DNA of 64,000 bases from contig JBDHKD010000015.1 in the NCBI GenBank assembly GCA_039586575.1, forward strand, positions 1-64,000. The letters run 5' to 3'. The stretch comes from G020344215 sp039586575. GTDB taxonomy: Bacteria; Gemmatimonadota; Gemmatimonadetes; Palauibacterales; KS3-K002. Below the pieces are notes generated by a model. That model was not told the origin of the DNA and ran no database searches. It saw nothing but the letters and a program-made list of their open reading frames with translations. A program made the translations under genes and the position numbers. Below, in pieces: positions 8,402 through 15,756 of the stretch; positions within the stretch are counted from its first letter, which is position 1, and each line of letters starts with the position of its first letter.

Positions 8402-9616
8402 ATGCTCTTCAGCGAAATCATCCGGGTGGCACTCAGCGCGATCCGCGCGAACAAGCTGCGTTCTTTCCTGACCATGCTGGGCATCGTGATCGGCGTCGGC
8501 GCGGTGATTACGATGGTGGCCCTGGGAACCGGCGCGCAGAAGGCGGTGCAGGACCAGATACAGGCGCTCGGCACGAACCTGCTCTCGGTCTACGCCGGGC
8601 AGTCTTTCCACCGCGGGGTGGCCAGCTCGGAGCGCGTCAGTCTGACGACCGACGACGCCCTGGCCCTCAGCAGGGGTTCGCGTGTCTTGACCGCCGTGGT
8701 CCCCGAGTCGCGGCGCGGCCAGCAGGTCGAGTTCGGGAGCCGCAACATCAACGTCAACATCATGGGCACCGTCCCGGAGTACGTGGGTGTCAACAACTAC
8801 GCCATCGACGCGGGCCGGGTGTTCACCGCGGGCGACGGCATCGCGCGCAAGCGTTATGCCGTGCTCGGCCACGCCGTTCCCGAGATGCTGGGCTCGAACG
8901 GGGCGGCGATGATCGGCCAGCAGATCCTGATCCGCGGCATCCCCTTCGAGATCGTTGGCGTGCTGAAAGAGAAGGGCTCGACGAGCGGCTGGTGGAACCC
9001 CGACGAACAGATTCTCGTCCCGCTGCAGACGGCACAGTACCGGATCTTCGGCAGCGACCGGGTCAACTCGATCACCGTCCAGGTCGTCCATCCCGATTCG
9101 ATGACCGTCGCGATGATCGAGATCGAAGGGATCTTGCGCCGTGAACACGGTATCGCGCCGGGCCGCGACAACGACTTCCAGATTCGCGATCGCGCCGAGT
9201 ATCTCGAGACCTTCGAGGAGACCACGCGGACGTTCACCTTCCTACTGGGCGCCATCGCCGCGGTGAGCCTGCTGGTCGGCGGCATTGGCATCATGAACAT
9301 CATGCTGGTCTCGGTCTCCGAGCGCACGCGCGAGATCGGGGTCCGCAAAGCGCTGGGCGCGACGCGGCGCAACATCCTGCTGCAGTTTTTGATCGAGGCA
9401 CTGGTGCTCTGCCTGATGGGCGGTGTGGTCGGCATCCTCGTCGGAACGGGTGGCGCGGTGGCGCTGTCGAAGCTCGCCAACTGGAACACCTTCGTTTCAC
9501 CTGGGGCGGTGTTCATCGCGGTCGTGTTCAGTGCCGCGGTGGGACTGTTCTTCGGCATGTGGCCGGCGCGCCGGGCGGCGCTCCTAGACCCGATCGAGGC
9601 GTTGCGTTACGAGTAA
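8402..9616 (+). CDS. MacB-type ABC transporter permease (FtsX superfamily)
   Basis: 404-aa inner-membrane permease: TM1 near residues 20-45, a large periplasmic MacB core domain (about 45-270), then three C-terminal transmembrane segments of the FtsX domain, with the characteristic VGGIGIMNIMLVSVSERTRE and EIGVRKALGATRRNI. In E. coli MacB the nucleotide-binding domain is fused in front; here it is absent, and no ATPase gene is adjacent, so the ATPase must be encoded elsewhere. Probable role: mechanotransmission-type export of a peptide, lipid or drug with the two genes upstream. Confidence 0.9.
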   Translation: MLFSEIIRVALSAIRANKLRSFLTMLGIVIGVGAVITMVALGTGAQKAVQDQIQALGTNLLSVYAGQSFHRGVASSERVSLTTDDALALSRGSRVLTAVVPESRRGQQVEFGSRNINVNIMGTVPEYVGVNNYAIDAGRVFTAGDGIARKRYAVLGHAVPEMLGSNGAAMIGQQILIRGIPFEIVGVLKEKGSTSGWWNPDEQILVPLQTAQYRIFGSDRVNSITVQVVHPDSMTVAMIEIEGILRREHGIAPGRDNDFQIRDRAEYLETFEETTRTFTFLLGAIAAVSLLVGGIGIMNIMLVSVSERTREIGVRKALGATRRNILLQFLIEALVLCLMGGVVGILVGTGGAVALSKLANWNTFVSPGAVFIAVVFSAAVGLFFGMWPARRAALLDPIEALRYE

Positions 9617-9634
9617 CGGAGGAGGGGCATCTCA

Positions 9635-10036
9635 ATGAAGAAAGCTCATTCACTCCTCTGCGGCGCGTTGCTCGCGCTGTGGGCGGCCACGCCGGCCTGG
9701 GGTCAGCAGGAGGCGCGGCAGCAGCCGGTGGATGTATCGGGCACCTGGGAGATCAGCTCGGAGACCCCGCGCGGCACGATGACCCGCACGGTCACCTTCG
9801 AGCAGGACGGCAGCTCGCTCACTGGTACGATGGAGGGCCAGCAAGGGTCGGTGCCGATCGAGGACGGGGCGGTGGAGGGCAACACGATAACCTTCAGCGT
9901 AGTCTTCTCGAGGGGTGACCGGAGCTTCACAGTGGTCTATCGCGGCACCGTCGACGGCGACACCGCCAAAGGCACGTTCGAGACCTCGCGCGGCGAAGTC
10001 GAATGGACGGGCAAGCGCGTCGAGAAGCGGGCATGA
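9635..10036 (+). CDS. Small secreted beta-rich protein, unknown
   Basis: 133 aa. Clear signal peptide (LLCGALLALWAATPAWGQ, cleavage after about residue 23) followed by about 100 residues of alternating strands starting VSGTWEISSETPRGTMT. That pattern of DVSGTWE plus repeated GxxxGTMEG/GTFET is seen in lipocalin-like secreted domains. An SD-like GGAGGGG precedes the ATG. It is 18 bp downstream of the permease gene and is probably the last gene of that operon. Function not known. Confidence 0.72.
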   Translation: MKKAHSLLCGALLALWAATPAWGQQEARQQPVDVSGTWEISSETPRGTMTRTVTFEQDGSSLTGTMEGQQGSVPIEDGAVEGNTITFSVVFSRGDRSFTVVYRGTVDGDTAKGTFETSRGEVEWTGKRVEKRA

Positions 10037-10189
10037 CCCAAGAAACCATACGGTAAGCGGGCTCCAGCGGTCGACGAGCGGCCCGGCGGAAGGTGTTGGG
10101 CGGGTCTTCGCGTCAGGACCGCATTGCCCGGATGAGTAGGTTCGCTTCCTCAGTTGACCCCTTCTCGGGGCCCGTCTAGTTTTTCGCCC

Positions 10190-11083
10190 ATGCCTCCAGG
10201 AGAAGATCGAGACGCTGCCACGCCCCCTTACCCGACGATGGTCCCCGAGCGCGGGCCGTCGATGATTGATCTGCTCCGGCTGAGCCGTTCGCGCGGGTTC
10301 TCGGCCGGCGACCAGGTCCTATACCGCCAGATCGCCAAGCTCACCGGCCTGGCGGACAGCGAGGCGCCGCGATCGCTGGTCGATGTGCCATGTGGACGGG
10401 GCGCCGTAGCCAACTTCTTCGCCAAGCACTACCCGGCCGACGTGGCCGGGGTCGATCCGGACCCTGCCGCGATCGAGGTGGCCGAGCAACGCGCCCGAGA
10501 CGAAGGCGTCGCCGCCAAGGTTCACTATCAAAGCGCACCGGCTGAAGACCTCCCCTACAAGGATGGGGTGTTCGACCTGGTCATCGGTGAGCTCGGCCTC
10601 GCCAGCTCCCCCGATCCCTTCAAGGCGGTCGCCGAGCTCGGTCGCGTGACCCGGCCGGCGGGCGACGTGGTGCTCATCAGCCTCATCTGGACGGGCCACG
10701 TCGATGAGGAGCAGCGTCGCATCCTCATCCAGCACCTGGGCGCTACCCCCTTGCTGCTGGTCGAGTGGAAGCAGGCGTTGCGGGAAGCCGATGTGGTCGA
10801 CTTGCAGGTCGAAGATTGGTCCGATCAGGTCTTTCCCTTCCTCATTCGGGGCCGCACATTCACACGTCTGGCCGAGCTCTCCACGTTGGCGGACAAGCTA
10901 TCGATCCTCTGGCGCGCTTGGGCGCGCTGGGGTTGGCGCGGATTGAAAGGTGCGCTGGCCCGCGAGTACGAGATACGCAGTCTGCTGGGCTCGGAGCGCA
11001 CGATCGGCGTGACGCTCATCGCCGGCACCAAGGTGAACGGCGTGCCCGATGACGCCGAAGAGCATCAGAACCGACGGGACTGA
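10190..11083 (+). CDS. Class I SAM-dependent methyltransferase
   Basis: 297-aa methyltransferase of the Methyltransf_11/UbiE-like group. Motif I is LVDVPCGRGAVANFF, followed by ADVAGVDPDPAAIEVAEQ (acidic residue binding the SAM ribose) and SAPAEDLPYKDGVFDLVIGE. The C-terminal third (about 190-297) is less typical and includes a Trp-rich helix. The substrate is unknown. A TTG at 10154 extends the frame and an ATG at 10238 shortens it; none has a good SD, so the start is uncertain. The M24 peptidase gene begins 6 bp after the stop. Confidence 0.8.
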   Translation: MPPGEDRDAATPPYPTMVPERGPSMIDLLRLSRSRGFSAGDQVLYRQIAKLTGLADSEAPRSLVDVPCGRGAVANFFAKHYPADVAGVDPDPAAIEVAEQRARDEGVAAKVHYQSAPAEDLPYKDGVFDLVIGELGLASSPDPFKAVAELGRVTRPAGDVVLISLIWTGHVDEEQRRILIQHLGATPLLLVEWKQALREADVVDLQVEDWSDQVFPFLIRGRTFTRLAELSTLADKLSILWRAWARWGWRGLKGALAREYEIRSLLGSERTIGVTLIAGTKVNGVPDDAEEHQNRRD

Positions 11084-11089
11084 CCTGCG

Positions 11090-12325
11090 ATGGCTCACAC
11101 AGCACAACGCGCGCACATCGACGCGACCCGGCTTCGCGCCATGCAGGCGGCGCTCCGGGATCGTGGACTGGACGGCTGGCTGCTCTACGACTTCCACGGT
11201 AACAACCCGGTCGCCGGTCGGGTCCTGGGACTCGAGCAGCCCCTGAGCCGTCGTTACTTCGTCCTCATTCCAGTCGAGGGCAAGCCGGTGGCCGTCGCCC
11301 ACTCGCTCGAGACCCCGCCCTGGAGTGATTGGACCGGTGCCGTGCGTGTCTATTTCAAGTGGCAGGAGCTGGAGAAGACGCTGGCGGAATTGTTGAACCC
11401 GGGGTCGCGGATCGCCGTCGAGTACTCCGAGGGCGACAGGGTACCCGGCCTCGACCGGATCCCCGCCGGCGTTCTCGACCTGATCAGGCGTTCGGGCGTC
11501 AACCTGGAGGAGTCGGGTGACCTGGCGACGCTGTTCGCCGCGACCTGGTCGGCGGGCGAGCTGGAAAGCCACCGGCGGACCTCGAGACTGATCGCCAACA
11601 TAGCGGCGCGCGCGTTCAAGCAGGCCGCCGATGCGGTGCGCTCGGGCGCCAAGCTGAGTGAGTGGGGCATCAAGGAGTCGATCCTGAAGTTGATGGACGA
11701 GGCGGGATTGGTCGAAGGCGACACGATCGTCGGCGTCGGCGCTAACGCGGCAGACGGTCACTACGAACCGACACCCGCTGACGCGGCGCCGGTCGTCGAA
11801 GACCGCGTCTTGCTCATCGACCTCTGGGCACGCGAGCCCGGCTCGGTGTTCGCCGATCAGACCTGGATGGGCTTCATGGGGCCGAAGATCCCGAAGCGCC
11901 TCCAGGAGGTGTGGCGCGCCGTGCACGGCGCTCGTGAGGCCGCCGTCCAGTATGTCGTCGATCACTTCGCAGACCCCGCCACGCCGCTGCGCGGCTGCGA
12001 TGTGGATGCCGCCAGTCGTGGAGTCATCGAGAAGGCGGGATTCGCTGAGCGCTTCAACCACCGCACCGGGCACTCGATCGACAACGACATCCATGGCCTG
12101 GGGCCCAACATCGATGGCGTCGAGACTCACGACGTGCGAACCCTGCTGCCGGGTGTCGCCTTCTCCATCGAGCCCGGCGTCTACATCGCCGAGGAAGAGC
12201 TCGGCGTCCGTTCCGAGATCAACGTCTACCTCGGACACGACGGTCCGGAAGTGACAACGCCCAAACCGCAAGACAACATCTATCCGCTGCTGAGCGAAGC
12301 ATGGAAGAGCTCGAGCAACCTGTAA
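11090..12325 (+). CDS. M24-family metallopeptidase (Xaa-Pro aminopeptidase-like)
   Basis: 411-aa protein with an N-terminal creatinase-like domain (residues 1-150) and a C-terminal pita-bread catalytic domain. The five metal ligands are visible: Asp in LLIDLWARE and Asp in VFADQTW, His in NHRTGHSID, Glu in FSIEPGVYIAEE and Glu in VRSEINVY. It should cleave N-terminal residues from peptides with Pro at position 2 or act as a related peptidase. No signal peptide, so cytoplasmic. Its 3' end overlaps the GvpL/F-like gene by 25 bp, and a dipeptide epimerase follows, which suggests a peptide-utilisation operon. Confidence 0.88.
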   Translation: MAHTAQRAHIDATRLRAMQAALRDRGLDGWLLYDFHGNNPVAGRVLGLEQPLSRRYFVLIPVEGKPVAVAHSLETPPWSDWTGAVRVYFKWQELEKTLAELLNPGSRIAVEYSEGDRVPGLDRIPAGVLDLIRRSGVNLEESGDLATLFAATWSAGELESHRRTSRLIANIAARAFKQAADAVRSGAKLSEWGIKESILKLMDEAGLVEGDTIVGVGANAADGHYEPTPADAAPVVEDRVLLIDLWAREPGSVFADQTWMGFMGPKIPKRLQEVWRAVHGAREAAVQYVVDHFADPATPLRGCDVDAASRGVIEKAGFAERFNHRTGHSIDNDIHGLGPNIDGVETHDVRTLLPGVAFSIEPGVYIAEEELGVRSEINVYLGHDGPEVTTPKPQDNIYPLLSEAWKSSSNL

Positions 12326-12984
12326 CGTCGGTCGGCGAGAGCGACGAGGCGCCTGGCTGGCTGCTGCACGGTGTGGTGCGCGCTCGCGGCCACGAGCGCG
12401 CGCTCGCCAAGCTGCGCGGCGCGCCCGATGTCGAACTGATCGAGCACCGCGGCATCGCCGCGGTCGCCAGCCCCATCGCCTATCGCTTGCCCGAGTGGAA
12501 CAGGGACCTGATCCAGGCGCACAGCGCCGTCATCGAGCGGGCCATGCGTCGCGCGACCATCGTGCCCGCACCCTATGGCATCGTCTTCCGCGGCCGCGAC
12601 CAGGTGCTGGACTTCCTAGAGGACCAGCACGTTGCACTCGACGAGGCCCTGTCGTTCCTGGATGGCACGTTCGAGATGCGGCTCCACATCCAGCCCTCCG
12701 GCCGTCGACCCGACGTCAGCGAGGGCGATCTTGCCGATCAGGCGGCCAGCTTCTATACGGCGCTGCGCCGCCGCTCGCGTGCGGCCTTCACTCTCCCGGC
12801 GGCCGGCCGCCGCGTGCTCTCCGCCGCTTTCCTGGTCAGTCGCGCCGACTGGGTCAGTTTCGTCGAGTACGCCGACGAGCTGGACGCCGACCATCCCGAG
12901 TTTCAGTTCGACCTCACCGGCCCGTGGCCTCCCTACGATTTCGTCAGGATCGCTTTCTTCCCCCGCGAGAAGCCAGGCGAGTGA
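12301..12984 (+). CDS. GvpL/GvpF-domain protein without a gas-vesicle cluster
   Basis: 227-aa protein that fits the GvpL/GvpF pattern: start of domain LLHGVVRARGHERAL, then IEHRGIAAVASPI, then AHSAVIERAMRRATIVPAPYG with a following FRGRDQVLDFLEDQ, and a FEMRLHIQP strand. In gas-vesicle operons these proteins help vesicle assembly, but there is no gvpA or other gvp gene here. The gene sits between a peptidase and a dipeptide epimerase, overlapping the former by 25 bp and ending 1 bp before the latter. The real function here is therefore unknown. Confidence 0.72.
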   Translation: MEELEQPVTSVGESDEAPGWLLHGVVRARGHERALAKLRGAPDVELIEHRGIAAVASPIAYRLPEWNRDLIQAHSAVIERAMRRATIVPAPYGIVFRGRDQVLDFLEDQHVALDEALSFLDGTFEMRLHIQPSGRRPDVSEGDLADQAASFYTALRRRSRAAFTLPAAGRRVLSAAFLVSRADWVSFVEYADELDADHPEFQFDLTGPWPPYDFVRIAFFPREKPGE

Positions 12985-12985
12985 C

Positions 12986-14008
12986 ATGAAGCTGGAATAC
13001 GAGGTGATACCCCTTCGCACCAAGTATCGCTTCGCTATCGCGCGGGGCGGTCACGGCGACGAGTTTGCCGTGTGGGTTCGACTGACCGACGATGATGGGG
13101 TGACCGGCTGGGGCGAAGCGGACCCGGTCCAGTACTACGGCGAAACGCCCGCGACCGTGTGCGCGGCCCTCGAGGTCTACCGCCCGGCGTTGGAGACGGC
13201 ACGCGACCCCTTCGCGGTGCAGGAGATCGAGTCGGCGATTCAAGATGACCTCGGTGGCAACGCGGCGGCGCGCGCAGCGATCGTCGCCGCGCTTTACGAC
13301 CTCGTGGGCAAGCGACTGCAGACGCCCGTGCACGCGCTTCTCGGGCTCGACCCGAGTCGCGCGCCATGGACCAGCTTCACCATCGGCATCGACGAGCCGG
13401 AGGTCATCCGCCAGAAGCTGCGCGAAGCGGCCGAGTATCCGATCCTCAAGATCAAGGTCGGTACCGATCAGGATCAAGAGATCCTGACGATCGTGAGAGA
13501 GGAGGCGCCCGCCGTGCGACTCCGCGTCGATGCGAACACGGCCTGGAGCCCGAAGGTGGCGGTGGCGCGAATCGCCGAGCTCCAACGCTTCGATATCGAG
13601 TTCGTGGAGCAGCCGGTCGCCGCGCACGACATCGACGGCCTTCGCTTCGTCCGCGAGCGCTCCCCGCTGCCGATCATCGCCGATGAGTCGTGCGTGTGCT
13701 CCACCGATATCCCGCGGCTCGCTGGCGCCGTCGACGGCATCAACATCAAGCTGGCCAAGTGTGGGGGCATCGCTGAGGCGCTCCGCATGATCCACACGGC
13801 ACGTGCTCACAACCTATCGGTGATGCTGGGGTGCATGGTCGAGACGTCCCTCGGTATTGCCGCCGCCGCCCAACTGGCCCCGCTCGTCGACTATGCCGAT
13901 CTGGACGGGGCCGCCCTGCTGGCCGAGGATCCGTTCAGCGGCATGAGCGTCGCTCGTGGCCGCATCCATTTGACCGCGGAGCCCGGATTGGGCATCACCC
14001 GGCGGTGA
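12986..14008 (+). CDS. Dipeptide epimerase (enolase superfamily)
   Basis: 340-aa muconate-lactonising-type enolase superfamily enzyme. Catalytic KxK pair in ILKIKVGTD, metal ligands Asp (RVDANTAW), Glu (FVEQPV) and Asp (IADESC), and the second-strand Lys in NIKLAKCGG, which matches L-Ala-D/L-Glu-type dipeptide epimerases. The ending DLDGAALLAEDPF is also typical of that group. Likely function: epimerisation of dipeptides from murein or peptide turnover. ATG at 12986 chosen because it is 1 bp after the previous stop; a longer frame upstream is only read-through of the neighbouring gene. Confidence 0.88.
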   Translation: MKLEYEVIPLRTKYRFAIARGGHGDEFAVWVRLTDDDGVTGWGEADPVQYYGETPATVCAALEVYRPALETARDPFAVQEIESAIQDDLGGNAAARAAIVAALYDLVGKRLQTPVHALLGLDPSRAPWTSFTIGIDEPEVIRQKLREAAEYPILKIKVGTDQDQEILTIVREEAPAVRLRVDANTAWSPKVAVARIAELQRFDIEFVEQPVAAHDIDGLRFVRERSPLPIIADESCVCSTDIPRLAGAVDGINIKLAKCGGIAEALRMIHTARAHNLSVMLGCMVETSLGIAAAAQLAPLVDYADLDGAALLAEDPFSGMSVARGRIHLTAEPGLGITRR

Positions 14009-15756
14009 CGGCACGCCCACTCCCCATCGCTTCGGCGCTCCTCGCGCTCGCCGCTACGCTCAACCCGCACGCCCCAGCCAACGCACAGTCCCGCTCGGCG
14101 ATCGGTAGGTTCTACCAGGTCGAGCCGGCGCAGTTTCCCGCGCCTTCATTCGAGGCGGTACGGATCGAGCGCTTCGCACCGCACGCGTTGGTTACGCCGC
14201 CTCCCCTCGATCAGATCGAGCTCGGCGCACGACTGGCGATGTTGACCGGCCAGCTGCTCGAGTTGCCCGAGCTCAACCGCATCTACATCACCGCCCTCGA
14301 TACGCGTGGCCTCGCCCGCCTGTTCGAGATCGACCTGCTGCTCCGCAGCGCTCGCGAGATCGTTGCCCCTCAAGGGTTGGGCCCAGCGCGGGGCGCATTC
14401 GTCCAGGCGGCGCCCGATGGCTCGAAGATCTATGTGCGGTGGCTCCGTCAGGGACGGAGCGGTGTGACGGACATATACGCGGGAGGTTCGCTCAGCTGGC
14501 TCGGAAGCACCAACGAGTTCCTGCCGGATCAGCGTGTGACTGCCAGACTGGAGCACCGGGCACCGTACATGTGGACCACGGGAGCCGGCCGCAGCTTGCT
14601 GCTCGTCGATACGGGGCGTGACCAGGTGGTCGCTCGCTTCGATGTTCAACGCCGGCTCGGACCCGTCTACGCCGCGGCGGTCGATGCCTGGCGCGATCTA
14701 GTGCTCGTACAGACGGACGTCGGGGTATCCCGTTACCAGGTCATCGATGTGGTATCGGAAGAGATGGGGCCGGCCCTGGATCTGGATGACCACCACTACG
14801 CCCGGGCGCAGCTGGTCATGGGTGGTCGTCTCGTCGTGCTCGTCGATCAGGAGCGCGGCCCACTCGAGCCGGGATGGGTCGATGATGCGGTGGCCACCGG
14901 TAGCGGGGCCGTGTTCGACCTGCGGGACGGCCGGCCGATCACCGACTTTCGGTTTCACCTCCCCTACGCCACTCCCGTATCGGCTGTCGGCGCGCTGGCC
15001 GACCCGACGGTGCCCGGGCGGCTTTGGCTCTACGCGCCCGGCGACGATCGACGTCTCGATCTCGACCTGCCCGCCTGCGACCGGAGGTCAGCGCCCGGTG
15101 ACGGATTGCGCGCGTCGATCGCAGTGCGCTGGAACCCGACGGACCCGTTGCGTTACGGCTATCGCCTGGGCCTCGCCGCCTCGAGCGAAGCGGCGGCCGG
15201 CGCGCTGGCGATCGAGGCGGCGCGGGGGACGGCGCGCACCGCCGCGCCCCAAGGTTGGGGCACCGACCTGATCGGTCGTGACCGCTGGGTCCGCTGGAGC
15301 AACGGACTGGGGCCCGCGGAAGACGACGTGCAGCCGGGGACCGACCGCAGCGGGTTCTGGATCGAAGCCCAGGCCGAGACACGTCCCGGCATCGTCGCCT
15401 ACAGGGTCCAAGCTCAGATCGGGCTGGCACGGGGTTGCGAATCGGACGATCGTTTCCTCGACAACGCACTGGGCGGTTTCACCGTCGGCCCCCAGCGCAC
15501 CGAGCTCGGCGATCCACGGGCGCTGGCACAGCGCCTCACCGAACTGCTGGACCTGGCGTGCGAGATCGGCTGGATCGCCGCGTCCGACTGTCCCCAGCTG
15601 CGTGCGGCGGCTGAAGAGGTCGAGCGGGCGCGAGCGAACCGAGCCACCACGATCGGCCGCTTCCTCGGCGCTCTAGCGGGCGCCAGTATGGTGGACGAGG
15701 GTGGCCTGGTTCTCGAAGACGCCGCCGCCGCCATCCAGGAGAGCATGAAGCCGTGA
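14005..15756 (+). CDS. Exported protein of unknown function (583 aa)
   Basis: GTG start at 14005 overlapping the epimerase stop as GTGA. The protein begins with a signal peptide (ASALLALAATLNPHAPANA, cleavage near residue 29). The middle (about 60-330) has repeated short strand motifs such as DTRGLARLFEIDLLL and DTGRDQVVARFDV that look like beta-propeller blades; the C-terminal part has Cys residues (CESDD, CEIGW, DCPQL) and a helical tail that could form a covering domain. No family recognised. Its stop overlaps the priA start as GTGA, so translation of the two is coupled. Confidence 0.72.
   Translation: MTARPLPIASALLALAATLNPHAPANAQSRSAIGRFYQVEPAQFPAPSFEAVRIERFAPHALVTPPPLDQIELGARLAMLTGQLLELPELNRIYITALDTRGLARLFEIDLLLRSAREIVAPQGLGPARGAFVQAAPDGSKIYVRWLRQGRSGVTDIYAGGSLSWLGSTNEFLPDQRVTARLEHRAPYMWTTGAGRSLLLVDTGRDQVVARFDVQRRLGPVYAAAVDAWRDLVLVQTDVGVSRYQVIDVVSEEMGPALDLDDHHYARAQLVMGGRLVVLVDQERGPLEPGWVDDAVATGSGAVFDLRDGRPITDFRFHLPYATPVSAVGALADPTVPGRLWLYAPGDDRRLDLDLPACDRRSAPGDGLRASIAVRWNPTDPLRYGYRLGLAASSEAAAGALAIEAARGTARTAAPQGWGTDLIGRDRWVRWSNGLGPAEDDVQPGTDRSGFWIEAQAETRPGIVAYRVQAQIGLARGCESDDRFLDNALGGFTVGPQRTELGDPRALAQRLTELLDLACEIGWIAASDCPQLRAAAEEVERARANRATTIGRFLGALAGASMVDEGGLVLEDAAAAIQESMKP

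Noticed and set aside
12301..12984. Gas vesicle gene cluster
   Set aside because: Only one GvpL/F-like gene; no gvpA, gvpN or gvpK.
12632..12985. Longer dipeptide epimerase start at 12632
   Set aside because: The first 118 codons are out-of-frame read-through of the GvpL/F-like gene; ATG 12986 gives the normal enzyme length.
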